Below are positions 30,334-37,641 of a stretch of 44,377 bases of DNA, piece after piece. The stretch is from a virus. The notes below the pieces were generated by a model. That model made no database searches. It had not been told where the DNA came from and saw only the letters and a list, made by a program, of their open reading frames with translations. Where the stretch lies: the IMG/VR virus record IMGVR_UViG_3300017971_000415, positions 1 through 44,377 of that record; one strand, given 5' to 3'. Position 1 is the stretch's first letter. Every line of letters begins with the position of its first letter. The position numbers and the translations under genes were made by a program.

Positions 30334-30541
30334 TATCTTGCCCCTTGTTCAAGGCCCTTGTTGCCTTCTCCGCCATGTTGCGCAACCGCTTCTCGTCGAG
30401 CGCCTTCACATGAATGGCACGCTGCAACTCGATGAACACGATGTCAGCCATGTACTGCGCCCACTCGCCGTCCAACGCCACCACCGCGCCCTTCTCGTCG
30501 AACGTCACATGCGCTTCCGTCCCTTCCGGTATCTTCCTCAT
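30158..30541 (-). CDS. Small head-region protein with acidic Asp/Gly tail, overlapping the scaffold gene
   Basis: 127 residues from the ATG at 30541 (ATGA overlap). Residues 1-66 look like a folded small protein (E-G-T-E-A-H-V-T-F-D; E-W-A-Q-Y-M-A-D-I-V-F-I-E-L-Q-R-A-I). The last 60 residues are almost only Asp, Gly, Ala, Ser and Glu and are read from the same DNA as the scaffold's Thr/Gln/Glu-rich N-terminus, a 176-nt overlap. Confidence 0.6.
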   Translation of the reverse strand: MRKIPEGTEAHVTFDEKGAVVALDGEWAQYMADIVFIELQRAIHVKALDEKRLRNMAEKATRALNKGQDNAGTGSDGDDGADADDGSDAGDADDGDTGADSGGTVEGPASEGGGVGDGEGELVGVGG

Positions 30542-30861
30542 GCCGTCGTCAACTCCACTGGCGGGTTGCCGTGCTGCTGCGCAACATGCGACTTGGCAAC
30601 GCACAGCCGCTCCGCGACCTCTTTGGTCAGTTCCACAACGTACCGTGGTTCTTCGCCGTTCGCCGCCGCTTCAGGATTGGCTAATCGTGGACGTTCCATG
30701 CGAAGGAATATCCACACCAAATCGCCAAGAAGATTCAGGCTTTCTTGCAAGCGACCGCGCGATTGTTCCCGGCGCTCCAGTTCTTCCTCGCGCTTCTTGG
30801 CGAGCAGTTCCAGCAAATCGTCCACGTCAAGGTCATCCAACGTCTCCCAATACCCAACCAC
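30538..30861 (-). CDS. Hypothetical head-region protein with coiled coil
   Basis: 107 residues from a GTG at 30861 behind AGGAGGG. Acidic start (L-D-D-L-D-V-D-D-L-L-E-L-L), then a highly charged helix (K-K-R-E-E-E-L-E-R-R-E-Q-S-R-G-R) and a mixed C-terminus (R-Y-V-V-E-L-T-K-E-V-A-E-R-L). Located between the FmdB-like gene and the scaffold block. Not recognised. Confidence 0.6.
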   Translation of the reverse strand: MVGYWETLDDLDVDDLLELLAKKREEELERREQSRGRLQESLNLLGDLVWIFLRMERPRLANPEAAANGEEPRYVVELTKEVAERLCVAKSHVAQQHGNPPVELTTA

Positions 30862-30872
30862 TTCTTTCCCTC

Positions 30873-31169
30873 CTAATCATCCATCCTGTCGTGATACTGG
30901 TATCCTCTGTGTATCTTCCCACGCCTCCGGCATTCGTTCTCCAACTCGCGTGTGCTGGACACGAACACCCGCCCCTTCGGATTGCCCGGCCCTTCCAATT
31001 CAAGCCAGCGCGCCTTGAACCCGCCCACTTCCGGCTTTGTCCGATGCTCCCAGTCCTGCGTTAGAAACGTGCCGCACGCCTGACACTTCTGCCGATTGCG
31101 TTCAGCTATCGCGCACGTCCGCTCACATCGCCCCTTGCATGTCGGGCATCGGAACTGGTACGTTGGCAC
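30873..31169 (-). CDS. FmdB-like zinc-ribbon protein
   Basis: 98 residues beginning M-P-T-Y-Q-F-R-C-P-T-C, then R-C-E-R-T-C and Q-K-C-Q-A-C-G: the putative regulatory zinc-ribbon pattern of the FmdB family, which opens the same way. The GTG start at 31169 is fixed by this motif and lies 47 nt inside the portal gene's 3' end, read in another frame. Role in the head region unknown. Confidence 0.75.
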   Translation of the reverse strand: MPTYQFRCPTCKGRCERTCAIAERNRQKCQACGTFLTQDWEHRTKPEVGGFKARWLELEGPGNPKGRVFVSSTRELENECRRRGKIHRGYQYHDRMDD

Positions 31170-32949
31170 TTCCGCCCCCCATCATCTGCTGCTGGCCCGC
31201 GCCCTGCAACACGTCGCCGAATGCACCCAGGCCCATGACACCCGGCATCTGCGGCGGGTTCAGCACGGCGTCGGCATCCACCCCCTCGAACTGGCGCATG
31301 ACGTGCCGCTGCAACTCCTGCATCTGCTGCGGCAGCAGGAATTGCGCCATGACCTGAAACAACGCAATCGCGTCCTGCTTGCGCTGTTCCTTCGTCATCG
31401 GCAGCGCGTCGTCGGGCTGTACGAGGTAATCGTATTCGCCTTCGAGTTCAGGCCCGGAATAGTTCACCCAGTACTGCATCCCTTCCGGCCCAGCCACACG
31501 CGCCACACGCGGCTTGTCCCACCACTTGAACACCATCTGCGCACACGCACGCATGATGCTGGCGAACATATCGGCCATCACGTCGCGCCGTTCGTCCACG
31601 CGAATCTGACTGTTCTGCTGGACAATGTTCGCCTCCGTCGCGCTGGCGCGGCTCTGCCCGCCCTCCGCGCCACGGTTGAACTCGCCCATCTGGTTGCGGC
31701 CCTGACCCAACAGGTCGCGCATGTCCGCCTCGATCAACTCGCTCCAACTCGCCAGATCGTTCGGCATAAACCCGTCAAGTTCCTTGATGTCGTCGGCCAG
31801 CTTGCCGACCTCACCGTCCGTCTCGATGAACTCGAACGGTTTGTCGCTCGTAAACTTGTGCTTTTCGCCGTCGGGTATCAGCCCCTTCTTGACAAGCAGC
31901 CGCCGCAACGCCATCTTGCGGTACTGCTGCTGTAACCGCCGCGTCGTGTTCAGTTCCTCCTGCTGCGGGTGAAGCACTTGCGCGTCGGAGATGCCCCAAA
32001 ACGTCTTGGGATGCTGGTTGAATATCAGCGCCCTGAACGGCAGCCCATCGAACTGCAACTCATCGAAGTCGTCGCGCAGCATCTTCTTGTGCGTCAGGTT
32101 CAGCGTAATCACGCGCCGCGCCTTCGCCTCGTGGATTTCCCACAGTTCCACCCACTCGTCGGTAATGGACTTGGGCCGCGTATTCTCCGGGTCTTCGGCC
32201 TTCGACTGCCACGATTCCGGCGTAATCATGCGCGGCTCGTCGTGGTCGTTGTACTCCTCGCTGCGCGTCGGCTCCAGCCCGCGCTTGTCGCCCTTCTCGT
32301 ACAGCGGGCTTTTCATCACGTCGTCTATCGTGCGGAGCGTGCGATGCGCGCACCAGCGCGCGTCCTCAATACACGTCGCCGACGGGTCAATCAGGAAGTC
32401 TTTCGGGTGCACGCGCAAGGCCCACGGCATCCCCGGCTGCACGTCGAGGCTGTATTCGAGTTTCTTGAACTCCTCGTCGAACTGTGCGTCCGTCTCGCCG
32501 CTCGCATCGGCCACGCCCATCGGCGTCATCATCGGGCCGAGCAACCGTTTCGGGTCGAATCCGTGCTCGCTGTCGTAGCCGAGCTTGACAATGCCCGTGC
32601 CGCATACCAGCGCGTCGAGCGCGGCGCGTTTCATGTTGCGTTTGAGCGCCATTTCCTGCACCAGCCAGTTCAGCAGGACTTCCAGCACACGCGCCCCGGC
32701 GTCCATGCCGTATCGCCTGCCCGTCACCGTCACACGCGGGTTGCGGAAATAGATCTGCGGTATCAGACTCTTGAACTGACTGAACATGTAGTTGATCGGG
32801 AGCTTCTGGCCGAGCGTCGTCCAGTCGCCGACATAGAACTGCTCCCATTTCTGCCAGTCGTCGGAGTGCCCGTACTTGCGCTGGTACTCGATGCCGCGAT
32901 GTATCTGGTCTTTCCAGTACCGGATGTCCGCCGTCTGCTGCTGGGCCAT
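31123..32949 (-). CDS. Portal protein
   Basis: 608 residues, directly after the large terminase (TGATG overlap, ATG at 32949). The N-terminal half has typical portal helices and strands (I-R-Y-W-K-D-Q-I, W-E-Q-F-Y-V-G-D-W, P-I-N-Y-M-F-S-Q-F-K-S-L-I-P, and G-T-G-I-V-K-L-G-Y). A Q-rich C-terminus (Q-Q-Q-M-M-G-G-G) ends it. It forms the 12-fold ring at the head vertex through which DNA passes; length fits short-tailed phage portals. Confidence 0.85.
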   Translation of the reverse strand: MAQQQTADIRYWKDQIHRGIEYQRKYGHSDDWQKWEQFYVGDWTTLGQKLPINYMFSQFKSLIPQIYFRNPRVTVTGRRYGMDAGARVLEVLLNWLVQEMALKRNMKRAALDALVCGTGIVKLGYDSEHGFDPKRLLGPMMTPMGVADASGETDAQFDEEFKKLEYSLDVQPGMPWALRVHPKDFLIDPSATCIEDARWCAHRTLRTIDDVMKSPLYEKGDKRGLEPTRSEEYNDHDEPRMITPESWQSKAEDPENTRPKSITDEWVELWEIHEAKARRVITLNLTHKKMLRDDFDELQFDGLPFRALIFNQHPKTFWGISDAQVLHPQQEELNTTRRLQQQYRKMALRRLLVKKGLIPDGEKHKFTSDKPFEFIETDGEVGKLADDIKELDGFMPNDLASWSELIEADMRDLLGQGRNQMGEFNRGAEGGQSRASATEANIVQQNSQIRVDERRDVMADMFASIMRACAQMVFKWWDKPRVARVAGPEGMQYWVNYSGPELEGEYDYLVQPDDALPMTKEQRKQDAIALFQVMAQFLLPQQMQELQRHVMRQFEGVDADAVLNPPQMPGVMGLGAFGDVLQGAGQQQMMGGGSANVPVPMPDMQGAM

Positions 32950-34544
32950 CAGTTGCGCCTCAAGTATGAAAATTCGTTCGGTGCGGCGTACCATTCCCCG
33001 CGCTTCTCGTCGCGCAACAGGGCGTCCACGGCCTCGTCCACGCTGTAGAACTTCTTGTAGAAGTCGGCCCATTCCGCTTCGGTCGTGATGTGACGCCGCT
33101 CACGCGGCGGCTTCGGCAATATCGCGGTCTTCGACAGGTTCACCGCGTCGGACAGCGCGTCGAGCGCGTCGTCATGCCCGCGCCGCTTGGCGTCCATGCG
33201 GAAGTCGCGCATTTCGGCCTCAAGCGGCTTCGCTCGGCCACGCGGCAGCTTCAATGTCCCGCGTTCCACGAACGGTTGCAGGCCCGACACGATGCGGTAT
33301 TCCTTCGACGCCTTGCCCCCGCGCTTGATTTCCTTGACCGGCAGGCGTTCGCCGCGTTCGGCCTCAAAATGCGGCAGGATACGCGGCAACATGGCCTGCG
33401 CCGCAACGGATTCAATGCCGATAATGCGCGGATTCCAGCGTTCATTCACGCCGAACAGGATTTCAATGATCGTCATCGGGTTGTACTTGCCGTAACGCAC
33501 GTCGAGCACGTAGCGGATGCCGTTGGAATCCACGCCAATGGTCACAACGGCGGTGTTGTCCGCCTTCTCGCTGTCCGAATAGGCGAGATCAACGGCGGTG
33601 TAGCAGCGCAGGGACTCCGCCCAGCCCTTTTCCGCCTCGGTCGGGTCATAGAAGTTCTCGCCCGTCAGGTCGAACACGAGTTCGGACGGGTCAATCGGCT
33701 CATTCAAGTACCACAGCCGGAATATCGTGCTGCCCGCCGTCTCCGCGATCTCCTGCAATGCCGACATCGGGTAGGAGCGCGGCATAGTCGCCACGCAGTC
33801 GGGACTGCCCCATTCGCCCTTGACTGCGCGGAACTCAAAATTGTTCGCCCTGAACCGCTCGTTGGTGCGCAGAACGTACTCCACAAGGTCCTTCTGCGCC
33901 CAGCGCGTGCCGACGTTCAGCAACCGCCCGTGTTCCGGGTCGTTCAGCAGGGACAACGACTGCTTGTACCAGCCAATCGCCTGCTGAATGTCGTCGTTCG
34001 TCGGCAATATCTCGTCGCCGGTCGAGTCGTCGGGCTTCGCGGTGAGAAGGTCGTCCATGACAATCTCGTCCACGGCCCGCGAGATGACCCGCGTTGTCGC
34101 TCCGGCCACGCTGAACGTCGGTGTACCCTTGAGGCTGGAACGCCGGAGGGAGCAGGATTCTGCGCTCCAGCCCTTGTTGAAGTCCGGGATTACTTCCGGG
34201 TAACACCCCCGAAATAACGGGTTCCGCTCAACGTGGCCTTGTAATTCCTTGAGTTTGATCTTCGCGTTGTCCACCGTGTTCATCGTCAACAGGAACGTCA
34301 CATCGGGATGCCGCACGCCCCGCCAGAGCGGGTACGCGATAGTGCAGAGCGTGGACTTGTAGAACTTGCGCGGCATGGTCGCATTGATGCGCGTGCGCGC
34401 CGGATTCTGCAACGCCTCGCAGAGCGGGCCGTGTACGTCGCGTTCGAGCTTGTCATAGCCCAGGATGCCCGCCGCGAAGCCGAACAGGTCGCGCAGCCCC
34501 ATGTCCCGGAGCCGCTGTAGCTCCGGGGTCGCCGCCTTGCCCAT
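32949..34544 (-). CDS. terL: Terminase large subunit
   Basis: 531 residues. A Walker A-like M-P-R-K-F-Y-K-S-T (57-65), Walker B I-V-M-D-D (161-165), the G-T-R-W coupling motif (212-215), and a nuclease domain with Y-T-A-V-D-L-A-Y-S-D (315-324) and a final D-D-A-L-D-A-L-S-D. It packages DNA with ATP and cuts concatemers. The ATG at 34544 follows AGGGG; the start is set there and not at the in-frame ATG within the preceding gene. Confidence 0.9.
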   Translation of the reverse strand: MGKAATPELQRLRDMGLRDLFGFAAGILGYDKLERDVHGPLCEALQNPARTRINATMPRKFYKSTLCTIAYPLWRGVRHPDVTFLLTMNTVDNAKIKLKELQGHVERNPLFRGCYPEVIPDFNKGWSAESCSLRRSSLKGTPTFSVAGATTRVISRAVDEIVMDDLLTAKPDDSTGDEILPTNDDIQQAIGWYKQSLSLLNDPEHGRLLNVGTRWAQKDLVEYVLRTNERFRANNFEFRAVKGEWGSPDCVATMPRSYPMSALQEIAETAGSTIFRLWYLNEPIDPSELVFDLTGENFYDPTEAEKGWAESLRCYTAVDLAYSDSEKADNTAVVTIGVDSNGIRYVLDVRYGKYNPMTIIEILFGVNERWNPRIIGIESVAAQAMLPRILPHFEAERGERLPVKEIKRGGKASKEYRIVSGLQPFVERGTLKLPRGRAKPLEAEMRDFRMDAKRRGHDDALDALSDAVNLSKTAILPKPPRERRHITTEAEWADFYKKFYSVDEAVDALLRDEKRGEWYAAPNEFSYLRRN

Positions 34545-34545
34545 G

Positions 34546-34851
34546 TTACCCCTGTGTCGAGGATTTCGCCGAATACACGATGAACTTTGCGCCCGCGCCA
34601 TTCACGTCAGCGTATAGTCCGTAACGCGCCGCAACCGGGGTGATGCGTATGTTCGCGGTCGCCCCCGCAGCAGCCGTGGCAGTCAACAACATGGTGCCGT
34701 CCGCGCTATCCACGTCGTCGTAAATCTTGAGCGTAGCCGCGCCCGACCCGCCAACCAACGTCGCCCCGAACAAAATGGCAGGCTCGGCCCGTACCGCCGT
34801 GTCAGCCGCCAACTCCCCGCTCGATTCAGCTACCGCCAGATTCCACGCCAT
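34546..34851 (-). CDS. Small structural-type protein in the terminase block
   Basis: 101 residues, Ala/Gly/Thr-rich and beta-like (T-L-K-I-Y-D-D-V-D-S-A-D-G-T-M-L-L), ATG at 34851 behind GGAGGACGG. The composition suggests a virion component, oddly placed between small and large terminase. Its start overlaps the small terminase gene by 26 nt. Confidence 0.6.
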   Translation of the reverse strand: MAWNLAVAESSGELAADTAVRAEPAILFGATLVGGSGAATLKIYDDVDSADGTMLLTATAAAGATANIRITPVAARYGLYADVNGAGAKFIVYSAKSSTQG

Positions 34852-35365
34852 CTCCGTCCTCCACGGTAAATTCAGCCTCTATCGCGTCCTTGAACACGCT
34901 CTCGGCACGCTTTATCTGCTCGGTCGTGATGTTGATGACCACGCCCGCATTGTCCCCAGCACCCACGCCCATCGCCTTGTACGCCTTCTCGATGGCGCTC
35001 AACTTGTTCGCGTCACTCAGCCGCGCCCAGCGGTCATCGTCAAACAGCGCCGCGTGCCGACCCGCGATCTCCTCAGCACGGTCGCCCAACAGCCGCTTCA
35101 CCGCCTCCGGCCCGCGCCCATACTCCCTCGGACGCGCCACCGCCTGCTCCGCTAACGCCAGTAACCGCTTGATCTCCTCAATGACCACCGGCGAATGGAG
35201 CCAAATGCTCGCCCGGTCAGTCGGTACACCCAACGCCTCGGCAATCTCGGCGCTGTTCATCCCGTCTACATGCAAACGCGCAGCCTTCGCCGCCTTCGCG
35301 TGCAAGTTCCGTAGCCGACCACAACTCGATTTCCATACGCTCGGTATGACGCCCGCTGAACGCAC
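34826..35365 (-). CDS. Probable terminase small subunit
   Basis: 179 residues. A helix-turn-helix at about 28-60 (A-R-L-H-V-D-G-M-N-S-A-E-I-A-E-A-L-G-V) could bind the packaging site; the rest is helical with an acidic end. Position immediately upstream of terL and length support TerS. GTG at 35365 behind AGGGG. Confidence 0.65.
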   Translation of the reverse strand: MRSAGVIPSVWKSSCGRLRNLHAKAAKAARLHVDGMNSAEIAEALGVPTDRASIWLHSPVVIEEIKRLLALAEQAVARPREYGRGPEAVKRLLGDRAEEIAGRHAALFDDDRWARLSDANKLSAIEKAYKAMGVGAGDNAGVVINITTEQIKRAESVFKDAIEAEFTVEDGDGVESGGS

Positions 35366-35371
35366 TATCCC

Positions 35372-35710
35372 CTATCCCCCGGCAGCTTCAACCGCAAACT
35401 CACGCAACGCCCGCGCAGCCATGTCACACGTCACGTCCGCGACCTTATCCCGACAAGCGCCGTCAGGATTCGCCCGTATATCATACCACCCCACGAATGC
35501 ACAGGACTGCGCCTTGAAGTCGGGGGCGGTCGGAATACAATATGCGGCTACGCCCCAATCCGTAATTCGCTTCCCGTCATCGTCATACGTCGGCCATACC
35601 GACTTTGGCTCCGTCCACTTCTCGCCAACACGCTGACCACGCGCCACCACAGCGCGCGTCATGTGCGGCAAGAACTCGTAGCATAACGCCGCCTTCTCGC
35701 TGTCACGCAT
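35372..35710 (-). CDS. Hypothetical protein
   Basis: 112 residues with five Cys but no clear ribbon, Trp/Tyr-rich centre (W-G-V-A-A-Y-C-I-P-T-A-P; G-W-Y-D-I-R-A-N-P-D-G). Overlaps the upstream zinc-ribbon gene by 8 nt. Second gene of the late operon. Not recognised. Confidence 0.6.
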   Translation of the reverse strand: MRDSEKAALCYEFLPHMTRAVVARGQRVGEKWTEPKSVWPTYDDDGKRITDWGVAAYCIPTAPDFKAQSCAFVGWYDIRANPDGACRDKVADVTCDMAARALREFAVEAAGG

Positions 35711-35954
35711 CCTTCGCTCCCTGCTCCACTTTGAGACACCCGGCAGCGTCTATCCGCTTCCCGATGATAACCGGAAGCTCCTGACCAGCATACACGTAAA
35801 AGTCCTTGTCCATTACCGCCTGCCCGCAATCCCTACACCAATACGCAACAAGCTCACTCGGCATTGTCCCGTTCTCCCGTGTGAACACCGGAAACTCCAC
35901 CTTCACCGTCACCGCCATGTACCCACGCTCCCCACACCCGCCGCACGTCACCAT
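35703..35954 (-). CDS. Zinc-ribbon hypothetical protein, first gene of the late operon
   Basis: 83 residues: C-G-G-C near the start and W-C-R-D-C-G at about 39-44 form a ribbon; a beta-rich end (Y-V-Y-A-G-Q-E-L-P-V-I-I). The ATG at 35954 has the strongest ribosome site in the window (GGAGGAGGGAG). The first gene after the 36-kb control region. No consensus sigma70 promoter is visible before it, so late expression may need a phage factor. Confidence 0.65.
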   Translation of the reverse strand: MVTCGGCGERGYMAVTVKVEFPVFTRENGTMPSELVAYWCRDCGQAVMDKDFYVYAGQELPVIIGKRIDAAGCLKVEQGAKDA

Positions 35955-36074
35955 GACTCCCTCCTCCTCAATACGACAAACAACCGCCTAACATGCCCCT
36001 AAAAGCCGCTACCAGCCCCGTAGAGCGATTTTTTCGCGCACCCCCCTGTCCAGTCACCCCCAACACCCCAATCT

Positions 36075-36094
36075 CGCCAGAACGCGCCAGAACG
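36075..36094. repeat. Tandem 10-bp repeats CGCCAGAACG x2
   Basis: Two perfect copies back to back; an inverted 8-bp part (TTCTGGCG) recurs at 36146-36153. Spacing of one helical turn suits cooperative protein binding, e.g. a regulator or the small terminase. Confidence 0.6.
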
Positions 36095-36175
36095 CCATAT
36101 ACAACGTGTGTTGCATTACGGGACACCCCTGAAATGCTCGCGCTATTCTGGCGGGGTGATATATATACATCTGCG

Positions 36176-36189
36176 CCCCCTTCGGGGGG
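36176..36189. other. CCCCC-TTCG-GGGGG hairpin
   Basis: Five G-C pairs closed by a cUUCGg tetraloop, a very stable RNA hairpin on the plus strand, flanked by a TATATATA run at 36160-36167. Confidence 0.55.
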
Positions 36190-36529
36190 ACCACCCCGGC
36201 TCGTGTATGTGCTTGCTGCTGCCATATAGTGTAGTGTACTGCGCTTGCTGCGTGTTGCTGCGTGTATGTGTTACGCCGCGCTGTGTGTGCTGCGTTGCGC
36301 TGCGTGTAGCTGTGTGTGCTGTGTTGCGGTGTGGGGAGATGCAGCGAGGGGTGCGGTGTGATACGAGCGGATACGGCGTGTTGTGTTACGCTGCGTGATG
36401 TATTCTCCCGATCTCGGTGCGTTGGTGCTGCTGTGTGGTGTTGCTCGTGTCCAGCTCGGCGAACGCCACCGCAGTCTTTGGGCCGTTGCTTGCTGCACTC
36501 GCTGGACACTCGCTATTAACACGTCTATT

Positions 36530-36567
36530 CATTAATATAATGGGCAGATGTTGACCTCTTGTTGACC
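36530..36567. promoter_or_regulatory. Palindrome and GTTGACC direct repeat upstream of the rightward promoter
   Basis: CATTAATATAATG (36530-36542) is a perfect 5-bp inverted repeat around three bases. GTTGACC occurs at 36550-36556 and 36561-36567, 11 bp apart. Another TATAAT lies at 36588-36593, 20 bp after the second copy. Likely operator sites. Confidence 0.45.
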
Positions 36568-36619
36568 ATTAGGGCGTGGCGAGTTCATATAATGTAGTGA
36601 TAGCGGGAAATAATTTTTC

Positions 36620-36647
36620 TTGACATGGGCTATTATGGCGGTATAAT
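36620..36647 (+). promoter_or_regulatory. Consensus sigma70 promoter, rightward
   Basis: TTGACA (36620-36625), 16-bp spacer, TATAAT (36642-36647): both boxes perfect. Expected start near 36654. It drives the only plus-strand genes in the window. Confidence 0.85.
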
Positions 36648-36657
36648 ATAGGTAAAG

Positions 36658-36675
36658 GCCAGGCCGGAGCCTGGC
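36658..36675 (+). promoter_or_regulatory. 5' leader hairpin
   Basis: GCCAGG-CCGGAG-CCTGGC forms a 6-bp stem at the very start of the predicted transcript, before the GGAGG ribosome site. May stabilise the mRNA 5' end. Confidence 0.5.
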
Positions 36676-36698
36676 GGGTTTAGATGGAGGACGGAACG

Positions 36699-37139
36699 AT
36701 GGACGCGAAGCACACGGCGGATGACAAGATCAGGTGGATGCGCGATTACCGTGGCCGCACGGGCGGCACATTGGAACAGGCGCGGCGAGCATATCGCGTC
36801 GCGTTCCCGCGCGCCGAGAGCGATGACAATTACATCATGGCATCCGGGCCGACGGCGGATGACAAGATCAGGTGGATGCGCGATTACCGTGGCCGCACGG
36901 GCGGCACATTGGAACAGGCGCGGCGAGCATATCGCCTGGCTAGGCGGCTGCGGGCCTGCCGCGACGCTTGCGAGGGCATCCCGACCGAAGCCCTTGAAGC
37001 TGGCGTCGTCACGGAACTGCTGGCGGCGCTGGAGTCCGCCGTGGACATCCTCGACGGGTTCACCGACGACGACGGCATTGCTGCGCGAGACAGGGCATAC
37101 GCCGCAATCGCCAAGGCGAAACCCCATGCCACAGATTGA
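36699..37139 (+). CDS. Small protein with an exactly duplicated 28-residue module
   Basis: 146 residues from the ATG at 36699 behind GGAGGACGG (an upstream in-frame ATG at 36684 overlaps that site). A 28-residue unit (T-A-D-D-K-I-R-W-M-R-D-Y-R-G-R-T-G-G-T-L…) occurs twice with identical DNA, separated by 18 residues; the remainder is helical and Ala-rich. The unit is basic with helix-strand character and may bind nucleic acid. Expressed from a perfect promoter opposite to all other genes, it is a good candidate for an early regulator. Confidence 0.75.
   Translation: MDAKHTADDKIRWMRDYRGRTGGTLEQARRAYRVAFPRAESDDNYIMASGPTADDKIRWMRDYRGRTGGTLEQARRAYRLARRLRACRDACEGIPTEALEAGVVTELLAALESAVDILDGFTDDDGIAARDRAYAAIAKAKPHATD
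36714..36797 (+). repeat. 84-bp direct repeat, copy A
   Basis: Identical over 84 bases (28 codons) to 36852-36935; period 138 bp. No synonymous differences at all, so the duplication is recent or kept uniform by recombination. Confidence 0.95.
36852..36935 (+). repeat. 84-bp direct repeat, copy B
   Basis: The second copy; the flanking sequence diverges at once on both sides, one unit being followed by R-V-A-F-P and the other by L-A-R-R-L. Confidence 0.95.
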
Positions 37140-37290
37140 ACTCCCGAAATTCAACTGCTTCCGCTGCGGACACGTCTGGATTCCCCGCAAGCCGAACAAG
37201 CCCCGCGTGTGTCCCAAGTGTAAGTCCGCGTGGTGGGACAGGCCGCGTAGCGGGCCTATTCAGCCCGCATCCGCGCCGCATACGTCTTGA
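37126..37290 (+). CDS. 54-residue zinc-ribbon protein
   Basis: M-P-Q-I-E-L-P-K-F-N-C-F-R-C-G-H-V-W-I-P-R … C-P-K-C-K-S-A-W-W-D: a two-pair C-x2-C ribbon widely seen in short bacterial and phage proteins. It starts 14 nt before the end of the duplicated-module gene and its last 35 nt overlap the convergent regulator gene. Probably co-transcribed from the 36.6-kb promoter. Confidence 0.75.
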   Translation: MPQIELPKFNCFRCGHVWIPRKPNKPRVCPKCKSAWWDRPRSGPIQPASAPHTS

Positions 37291-37630
37291 TTTTCGCTTG
37301 TGCCCTGCGCCATGTGCGGTACACTGCCGCAACATCTACGCCAAGCCCTGCGGCAATCTCGCGGAACGTGTAGCCCGCCCACATGCGTTCGCGCCACACG
37401 CGATACTGCCGTTTCGTCAACAGCCCCTTGCATTCCTCGACGGCTTGGAGCCGTGCCGCCGCCGCATCGGCCCTGTTGCGTACCGCGCCCGCCTCCGTGT
37501 CGGCAAGTTCCTTATGTCCGCCGCCCGTTGGGGGCAATTCCTCCGGCCCGACCCGCCCCAACTCCGCCTTCATGTCCTTGCATAACGTCTTACAGCCCGC
37601 CCGCTTGGGGCACTCGTTGCACGTTACCAT
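37256..37630 (-). CDS. Sigma-region-4-like / HTH transcription regulator with Cys cluster
   Basis: 124 residues. Four Cys near the N-terminus (C-N-E-C-P-K-R-A-G-C-K-T-L-C) suggest a metal site. Residues about 70-115 (L-T-K-R-Q-Y-R-V-W-R-E-R-M-W-A-G-Y and E-I-A-A-G-L-G-V-D-V-A-A-V-Y-R-T-W-R-R-A) fit a sigma70 region 4 or LuxR-type HTH, as in phage late regulators of the ArpU kind. It could act on the 36-kb control region, where the late operon has no clear sigma70 promoter. Convergent with the plus-strand genes. Confidence 0.7.
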   Translation of the reverse strand: MVTCNECPKRAGCKTLCKDMKAELGRVGPEELPPTGGGHKELADTEAGAVRNRADAAAARLQAVEECKGLLTKRQYRVWRERMWAGYTFREIAAGLGVDVAAVYRTWRRAQAKIKTYAARMRAE

Positions 37631-37641
37631 GATGTGTCCGC

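Larger units (their letters stand above)
35955..36698. promoter_or_regulatory. 744-bp non-coding divergent control region
   Basis: Lies between the leftward late operon and the rightward gene at 36699. It holds tandem 10-bp repeats, an inverted copy, a UUCG hairpin, a strongly strand-biased G/T-rich stretch (about 36200-36470), an AT-rich zone (36520-36660) with a palindrome and repeated GTTGACC, and a consensus promoter. Long ORFs crossing it have low-complexity translations and are not credible. Candidate roles are early/late switch, packaging site (next to the terminase genes) or origin. Confidence 0.6.

Noticed and set aside
36054-36509. Minus-strand ORF of 151 codons across the G/T-rich region (and plus-strand ORFs there)
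   Set aside because: His/Thr/Gln low-complexity translation caused by the base bias; no ribosome site or family features.
36568-36593. Second rightward promoter using TTGACC and TATAAT at 36588
   Set aside because: The spacer is 20 bp, too long for a good sigma70 promoter; kept only as an operator-region note.
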